From Litoditis marina (lineage: Eukaryota; Nematoda; Chromadorea; Rhabditida; Rhabditidae), in contig OZ038436.1 of NCBI GenBank assembly GCA_964036275.1, forward strand, positions 18,875,904-18,939,903: 64,000 bases of DNA, read 5' to 3'. The notes below the pieces were generated by a model. It ran no database searches and was not told where the DNA came from. It saw only the letters and a list, made by a program, of their open reading frames with translations. A program made the position numbers and the translations under genes. This document shows positions 57,087-64,000 of the stretch, one piece after another (the first letter of the stretch is position 1; every line of letters begins with the position of its first letter).

Positions 57087-58236
57087 GTTTTTTATTGTTT
57101 TGAATTGAGTGCTCAATTTGTGCAATTACCTGATGAATACTACTCGATTTTGTCTGAATCGAAGAGTAGCAACACAGGTTGGGCTTCTCTTCCGGTTCAG
57201 GAATCCAACAGCGAAAAACCAGCTGTAATCCCTGAGCAAGAAATACAGGATTCCTGTTTTCTGTTTGTCCTGTGCTACTAGAGCTTTTCCGACGCGTAAT
57301 TTAGAAGTTTTTGTTTGCCCGTTCAGATGTAATATGCGAATAGATATAAGACTGCAATCTAAGTAAATCTGAAAAGTGGGAAAAGTTTGATATTCGTTGA
57401 TTATTTGGGAATTGCACTTTTTGTCTTCCCAGTTTTCGATCGTTCAGGGAAAAACCTTGTGTTTTTGGGAAGCATCTCGGCATGAAAATTATTTTATTCA
57501 TTTTTTGAATAATTGATAAAGTGGGGTTCACTTTTCCCATTTTTTCAATGATTTATAAAGTGGGATTCACTTTTCCCATATTTTCAATGATTGAAAATTC
57601 GGGACATAATAAACTAATCTTTTGAAGCAATCGTGAATAAAGTTTGCATCTAAAAATGGGAAGGTGTTTTCTTTCCCAAAAAATATTTCTTTTTAAAGGA
57701 AACATAGATTCTAAGATTCATTTAGATTGTAGATTTAGATATATAACAAGAATTAATAACTGCAATAGACACTATTGGGTAGTTGCTAACATTTTATCAT
57801 GAATGCGGCTGACTGAAAATTTATTCTCGTTTCCATCAGTTTTCAACATAACTAATGATAAACGCGTTTCTAGAGAACATGTTTCAGCTCTTTCATAAAT
57901 TTTCATTTTTCAAAAGAAAATAAATGTCGAAGAAATCTGATTTCTTGACTGGTTTCTGCTACGAACCCCGGATTATTGAAAAGAAAAGAATGTAAAAATG
58001 ACACTATTGACGATGTAACAAACGAAACGCAAACAACCTTTTGTATTCGATTCCATTGTAGGGGTAATGGAAGTATAAAAGTTTCTTGTGGATACAAAGT
58101 ACAATATTTTCAGCAAGCGATGATTTATTGATTTGTTGAACTAGTGAAATAACTCGTAACTCTCGAGTTATTTATCACTTTGGCATAATTTACAAATGAG
58201 AAATCGCTTTTTCTTTTCCATATCCTCGAAAAGTCG
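57087..58236. other. Intergenic region between the duplicated gene and the membrane-protein gene
   Basis: A two-copy tandem repeat of about 48 bp (unit contains AAAGTGGGATTCACTTTTCC) at about 57497-57595. No exon signal found; AT-rich. Confidence 0.55.
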
Positions 58237-61200
58237 TCAAGGGGAGCTGGAACCTGCAAAAATTTGATTTATTTCGGTAGCAATATTGTTATTTTCTTCA
58301 TACATCAATTAGCCATCGTTCAACAACCCCGTTGAAAACAAGATCAAGGAATATACAATTTATGAAAAAGAACTTTTGGTTTTTGTCATCAAATCACCCA
58401 AATTAAAATATATCAAACTCTCTACCGTTATGGGTGTTATTGCGTATTGAACTACATTGGTCTTCGTGCAAAAGTAGAAAGATAAAAAGGTAAACAGAAA
58501 AGATTCTCACTTTGTGTAACCGATTGTTTGAAGGAAACACTGCTGATTTTGCTCCTCTGCTCCTCCTTGGAAATTTCCTTGGAATTTTCTTGTGTCTCGT
58601 CCTTGGTGATTTCCTTAGAGATTTCCTTGGATATTTCCTTAGTTTTCTCTTTGGACTTTTCTTTGGACGTCTCTTTGGACTTTTCTTTGGACAGCTTGTT
58701 CTTTTTTACACTATCTGAAAAGAAAAACATATAATTTGATATAATATGTAGTTTGTAGACGTACACCCCAATTTGATTACACAAACTAGAATTAACCTAA
58801 CCTACCTGGAACCTAGAACCTAGAAGAAAAAGGAACACAGTACGAATAAAAACAGTGCTTTAGGAGATCAGGAGGTCTGTTGCAAAACAACTGATTCTCA
58901 ATTCTGTAAAAACACTACTACAAACTATAATAGTAAAAAAAAAAAATAAAAATAATACAAATTCTACTAAGAGTTCTATTTGTCAACATAACAACAGAGT
59001 CATACCTCCTTGTTCCTGTGTTCGTTCCACCTTTTCCTTCGGCTCATGAGAACGCTCCATTTTTTCCTTCAGGTCTCGGGATCGTTCTAATTTATCCTTT
59101 GACCCTGCTGTCCCTGGGGCGCTCTAAAACAAATACAATGAAAAAAAAACTAAAAACTAAAATAAACTAACTGTATTTTTGAGACTTTGTGGACAATAGT
59201 AATCCGTGTGGGACTATTTTACTTTCGCCCCCCACTTTTTTCGTTTCAACCGAAATAGGTCCTGTGTTACTTTCACCCCCCACCATGGGGGGTGAAAGTA
59301 ACATGGCTTCGTTTCAATTGAGAATTACAAGGGTGGGGGGGCGATTGTTAAAGATTGCCAGGCATGTTACTTTCACCCCCCAATTTACGTTAGTGAGGGG
59401 TGATTGTACAATGTTGACATTTACCTTTTACCCCCCCCCCCCCCCCCCCCCCACCATTTTCTGTTGAAACTAGTGCGGGTGGGGGGGGGCAAACTATCAC
59501 GGGGGTGCGATTGTACGATGGGGGGCAAAAGTAAAATTGTCCCATCCGTGTTTTTAAGGGTTTCTACCCCTCGCTCAAGAGACGGGACACAATGGGATCG
59601 AATTTTAACCGAAAAGTTAGTACGGACTAGCAGGTCTAAAGTCTGAATTTTCTACTACTTCTTGATATTAGTCTGAATATTTGAAAAACGGTATAAAATG
59701 ATAGTTTGGGAGTTGGACCAACCGCATGGTGGTTGTTGAGCTCCTTCAGCAGGTCGCCTGCTTCTCCTCCCTTGTCAGCAGTCGGCACTCTCTCCGTTTT
59801 CTGAAACATTATTATTGTGAATGTTGGAAACAGCAACATACAGAGTTGCATAAAGAGTATACAATGTGTCGTGTAAAGTTACATAGTAAGTATACAAAGA
59901 AGAAATGGTCCCAACCCCCACCAGCACACAAAGTTGAAGAGCTCTTAACGCTCATAACTGTAGTAGGTTGCTATCAACTGCGCCGACTCAAGTATACATG
60001 AAAGATTTAGGTATACAGTAAGCTCCTGTATTTAACGACAGTAAGGGTGCGGTAAAAATTTTGAATACTACGTGCCGTTTTGAACACGAAGAAAAGGGGA
60101 AAAGTACGTCAACGCAGAGTGCCAGACAGACGTTTCCACGAAGGACTTTTCATGAAGAACCGGCCAAGTACAACTACGGGGTTTATTGTACAATCGTCCC
60201 CCCCCCCTTGAGCCGAAATAGGTTGGAATCCGACCCGTAGTACAATCGCCCCCCACCCGTAGGGGGGGGGGGGGGGTGATTGTACAACGTCCTTCTTTAC
60301 TGCAGGTTGGATTGAGTGGGGGCGATTGTTAAACAGGTCCGGGGTTGTACTATTACCCCCCATTTTGTATTGTGGGGGGTGATTGTTAAACGTCGACATT
60401 GTACAATTACCCCCCATTTACAATCACCCCCCATTTACCATCACCCCCCTCTCTATAGGAAATCGTATTGGGAGGGGGGTGATAGTACTACGGGGGGACT
60501 TAAGGTGAGGGGGGGGGGCAATTGTACAATTTTCCCCAACTACGTGGGAAAAAGAAAGAAGTACATAAGGCACACCTAGGTACTTCTATCTCGAAACAGC
60601 CTTAGTTATTACCATACACCGTAGCAAGGTGACCTAGCTGAGCTCATCTATATCGCCACCTGACCTAGGTTTCCCCACAGTATGCCTAACCCAAGTTGCT
60701 AACTTTGTGGCCTACATGTGAGCAGGTTATCATTATGTATTTGCTAAGGTGTAAAATACAATTGAAAGACTGTAACCATTTGTGTACCTTTGATACGTAG
60801 GAGTTTTGACCTTCCGATGCCATATTGGAGCCATCGTCCCGCAAGGAAACGCGTATCGTCTCCTCGGCTTCTGGCTCTTTCTGCTGTTGAATTGGTGGTC
60901 CTGGAAATTTTCTTGTTCCAACCGTCTTGTTCCAACAAACAATCTTCTTGATAACATAATTAACGTTTCCGACCATATTAAATTTATCAATAGTTCTATT
61001 TAAAATCATCACGTAACTGATTCTGAAACTACAATTAAAACACTTAAATCATCGAAAACGTGAGAACCATGTATGTTACTGTCTGCCCTCTGGCAAACGC
61101 TATTGCCTAAGGTGTTGGATCCTAGAGAGTTAGAGGTCTGAAGGCGTTAGTGTTTGGGTCTACTAACGAGGAGAGTGGATAGTCGTCAGTATGTACTCAT

Positions 61201-61987
61201 CTTGTCCTACAAAATCCAATATTCAAGGTACCCGTACGTTGTTGAATCTTCTTCGCCGGCTGCTTCGGTCGAATTAGAGTGGGTTCCTTTTTCTTGGCAC
61301 AGACAAATATGGAGGTCACCAGTATGACCAATGTCAGGTCGATGACAAGTACCAGTACTGAAATGGGTATCAGATTATTATGGAGGCACGGTTTAATATG
61401 CAGGTGACTGTTGAGAAAACCTGTTCGGTTTTTTAACTAAACAGAAAACCTAGTTTAAGATTAGGGTCCGATCCTTAGTTTTAGTTCAGGTTTTCACGAC
61501 CAGGCTTGAAATTCATATAAATTGAAAGACCAGTGGCAAAAGTGAGCCAAACCTCAAACTACAAACCAACCTACTGCTTGAACATAAAACAGATAAACCT
61601 AAACGTACTATAAACTTAGAATAGCTTTAAATAAAGATAAGTAGACTATTCTTATTGGTTTTGGATCAAATCTCTTCTGAGCACTCAGTTCCGACAGTTT
61701 TATCTCATAAATAGCTAAGAGTTGCCCACAATCCTAGTCATAGGGAGTGATCGATTCGTCGTTGTAGTTTGATCTCAATCAATGCCGTTATCAACGGATT
61801 CAGACCGAAAAGAAACGGGATCAAACTACAAACACAGCGGGATATATTGGTATAAACCGTACAGGCCTGCTTTGAAAATATCAAACTCACAATAATCCAT
61901 AAAGATGCAGCAGCCTTGAGCGGGAAGCCGACCGTCCCTGGTAGATGAGCTGCTTCGACTGAGCCATTCTCGGCGAGACGGTCTCAT
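58237..61987 (-). CDS. Single-pass membrane protein with Lys/Glu/Ser repeat tail
   Basis: Exons 61987-61891, 61357-61232, 60900-60788, 59800-59723, 59123-59006, 58714-58511 and 58253-58237 total 251 codons with every phase closed. A short basic N-terminus (MRPSRREWLSRSSSSTRDG) precedes one transmembrane helix at about 33-56 (LVLVIDLTLVILVTSIFVCA). A basic stop-transfer follows (KKKEPTLIRPKQPAKK), then an acidic and polar tail ending in SKE repeats (KEKSKETSKEKSKEKTKEIS), which may form a long charged helix. Topology is probably N-out with a cytosolic tail, by the positive-inside rule. An alternative ATG at 61967 reads in a frame that does not fit the next exon, so I chose 61987. No family recognised; the introns carry the C/G-tract arrays. 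Confidence 0.75.
59215..59540. repeat. C-tract/G-tract array in an intron
   Basis: GTTACTTTCACCCCCCACCA followed by TGGGGGGTGAAAGTAAC forms a perfect inverted unit, with further tracts of up to about 20 C and about 9 G. The spacers are TTGTACAATG and AAGTAAC. Confidence 0.85.
60195..60540. repeat. C-tract/G-tract array in an intron (second block)
   Basis: Repeated units of TTGTACAAT plus C-runs or G-runs (CCCCCCATTTACAATC and GGGGGGTGATTGT forms). Inverted units alternate so that C-rich and G-rich runs face each other. Confidence 0.85.
61740..61870. mobile_element. Foldback element with TGTAGTTTGATC ends
   Basis: GTTGTAGTTTGATCTCAATC at the left and GGGATCAAACTACAAACACA at the right are inverted. 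Similar half or whole units occur near 10895-10970, 16025-16070, 45340-45420 and 45475-45500, so this is a dispersed family. Confidence 0.6.
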
Positions 61988-63813
61988 CTCACGTGAAAAC
62001 GTCATCCCATCTTCGTTTTCATAAGAAATGAACGTGAAAACGGAGAAAAAGTCTGCGGTAATCTGGAAACTGCCCTTTGCTTAACAGGATTCAAGACTTT
62101 TCAGGTTTCAACGGGTCTGCTTTCTTGTTTATTTTTGTCTACAGTTAGAGATGAATTGAAAGAAGTTTTCGAAAATCTGAAAAGTTGCATAAAAATTGTT
62201 CCCTGACGATTTCTGATAGGTTTCACAAATCATCAAGATTCGTGATTTCAAGATTCATTAGATCACTTCAAATCGTTACAAAATGGTGTTCCTTGACTGC
62301 CCTCCAGATATCTTTGTCTGTGCATACTCGGAATATATCTTCGCCACGGATATTGGGGGGCCGGACTCGGCCTCTTCTCACAGTTCGGTTATAACTGCGG
62401 ACTGCTTCGACAAGCTCATCACGCCAACGGACCATTGGACGGCCACCCATTCTTCATGCTCATTATTATCGGAGAAAGTCGTGAGCTTTTTACCGCTTCT
62501 TCTCCATAAAGTGCGGTTTGGGAAGATCCTATAAGGTATTTTCCAAGGTAACATGTACTGAAGACAACATCTGAAGTGCATTCTAATTCTGTTTATGAGT
62601 TCATGTGATACTCAATAATTCTCTTTGTTCTGTTTTGGATGAAAATCAGGTTTCTTTCTCTCTCTTTTTTCGTTCATGTGGTGATATTTTTGTAGAGTGC
62701 ACTTTTCAGCGATAGTCGAAAACACTTTGGAGTGATAGGTTTCAGATAGAAGTAATTGAGGAGATGGAACAACTTCGCGGGTGTTCATGAATAGCATTAA
62801 TCTCAGCTAGTTCCTTTTTTAATAATAATATTTTATCAGTATAGTGATAGACACACATGGAATCACGAAATTAAACCATTTGAACAGATTTCAGAAATGA
62901 AAGAAAACTTATGCATATAGAAATTTGCAGATAGCATTTGTTGTTGATGTCAATAAGACTCAGTGAGAAGATCTAGTTGTAAACCCAGGTTGGATTGATG
63001 TTGAAACGAGTTCATTGCATTCATTGTGTTAATGTGGTTCTATTTGAAAGAATGGTTCCATTACACTTGAACAATGAGAAGAGGGGGAAAAACTGTTACT
63101 ATTTACGATGTAGAATTCAGCGAACAATACCGGCATGATGTTCACGTGCGAATCATGATTATCGATCGATGTCGTTTTACCAATTTACCCAATTAAGTGG
63201 TGACATGAATCGATTCTGAAAGTACTAAGCAAATTAGGTGAACTAAAAGTAAGTGAAAGTGGTGAAAGATTTGGCATTTTGTTGCTGTGAAGACTGAACA
63301 ATTTCAGCAATATTGATAATTTACAAGTAGCCCAAATATTTATTGGTCACACAAATTATTATTAATCGCAGTTTATTGGTCTGCTATCTTTTGTTCAAAT
63401 TCTTCTAGATATTTCTTACCATTTGGGGTCCTTCCAACCTGTTTTGTCCCGATCATGGGTGCTCCTGCACCCATGATGTGGAAAGAAGAGAGAGAGACGC
63501 GCACCGAAAAAGTCTCCATTCAAGGTCTTCAGTACACTTGTAGTCAAGTTATACCCTAGTAGTTGAACAAATCACACATTGTGAACCCTCCAAAGTGAAA
63601 TATATAATTTGACGTTTTTTTCAGGACTATCCCTGGCAATCGTGCAGTTTATCCAATTACAGTATCGGTAGTACAGTTAACCAAATTATGAAACAGATAT
63701 GTCTATCTAACAAGTACAAAAATCACTAGAAAGGTTGAGCTCGCATGTTGCTTTGAGAAATAAAACCTTCCATCAGTGTTCTTCAGTTTTTTACTAGTAG
63801 TAACGTCAGCAAA
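61988..63813. other. Intergenic region with a LINE fragment
   Basis: Apart from the reverse-transcriptase fragment at 62268-62450 I see no exon signals. Confidence 0.5.
62268..62450 (-). pseudogene. Non-LTR (LINE) reverse-transcriptase C-terminal fragment
   Basis: The minus frame reads GGRPMVRWRDELVEAV, then DIFRVCTDKDIWRAVKE. This resembles the GRPxxRWxDD ... A-x-D-R-x-x-W motif that ends the ORF of many LINE elements (RTE/R4/Jockey-like). Only about 60 residues remain and no upstream RT motif is found, so it is a 5'-truncated, degraded copy. Confidence 0.6.
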
Positions 63814-63877
63814 ATGAGTGGAACCTCTGTTCTAGCCGCGGTGTTACTAGTTTTTTCGTCGGTTATGGGTGGCTCGC
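63814..63877 (+). CDS. First exon of a secreted or membrane protein (runs off right edge)
   Basis: ATG at 63814 opens MSGTSVLAAVLLVFSSVMGG, a textbook signal peptide, and the exon ends at a donor (TCGC|GTGAGA). An unspliced read-through would stop within ten residues. The remaining exons must lie beyond base 64000. Confidence 0.65.
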
Positions 63878-64000
63878 GTGAGACCAGTTCATAGGTGTTT
63901 CTCGTTGTTCCACTCTACAAACGTCGGAGTATAACTGCACTATACCGAGATAAACTGTGGTTAATATGAAAAATGGTTTTTTTTTCTCGGAATCTTCGAG

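Noticed and set aside
57301..57540. 79-codon minus-strand frame
   Set aside because: No splice or protein features, AT-rich tandem repeat within it.

Overview
This is a eukaryotic, almost certainly nematode, stretch of DNA. It looks like Caenorhabditis or a close rhabditid: genes are built from short exons with GT...(T)TTCAG introns, some first exons begin just behind a strong acceptor (as in spliced-leader trans-splicing), and the intergenic DNA is full of small inverted-repeat elements. No bacterial or viral gene organisation is present. I rebuilt the gene models by hand from splice signals, reading phase and protein sense. Where every exon phase closes and the total is a multiple of three, I trust the model.

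Layout, left to right. (1) 150-1441, minus: N-terminus of a CHD3/Mi-2 chromatin remodeller, running off the left edge, with GA/CT microsatellites in its upstream DNA. (2) 5159-8473, plus: a RING-like first part plus a proline-rich and acidic chain, only partly resolved. (3) 9064-14145, plus: a complete TRAF-family protein (zinc finger, coiled coil, MATH/TRAF-C), ten exons. (4) 14.2-18.4 kb: repeats. (5) 18410-21029, plus: a BTB (T1/KCTD-type) protein, six exons. (6) 22055-28280, minus: an 11-exon, 366-residue nematode-type protein with two copies of a Y-R-H-G-[KR]-P-L-M-G module. (7) 30322-31958, minus: a coiled-coil, cysteine-rich (RING-like) protein. (8) 32582-36081: an intact-looking LTR element with 353-bp LTRs, a 5-bp target duplication and a single Gag-protease ORF whose reverse transcriptase is missing. 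(9) 39089-43536, plus: a SUZ-domain protein (SZY-20/SUZRD1-like). (10) 44245-46413: two paralogous secreted Thr/Ala-rich proteins in a head-to-head inverted duplication. (11) 46991-48015 and 55786-57036, plus: two paralogous four-exon genes of unknown function. Between them lie an unrecognised five-exon gene (minus), a C-type lectin that lacks the middle of its domain (minus), and a roughly 950-bp-arm inverted duplication carrying twin copies of a two-exon gene. (12) 58237-61987, minus: a single-pass membrane protein with a Lys/Glu/Ser-rich repeat tail. (13) 62268-62450: a fragment of a LINE reverse transcriptase. (14) 63814 to the right edge, plus: first (signal-peptide) exon of a secreted protein.

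The accessory DNA is the striking part. It holds many distinct terminal-inverted-repeat families, a foldback element nested inside one of them, a tRNA-derived SINE in two orientations, dense TCGCCGGCGA palindromes, and C-tract/G-tract arrays. I see no cross-gene pathway. The genes are housekeeping or signalling singletons on the left, and recently duplicated, fast-evolving secreted families between 44 and 57 kb.
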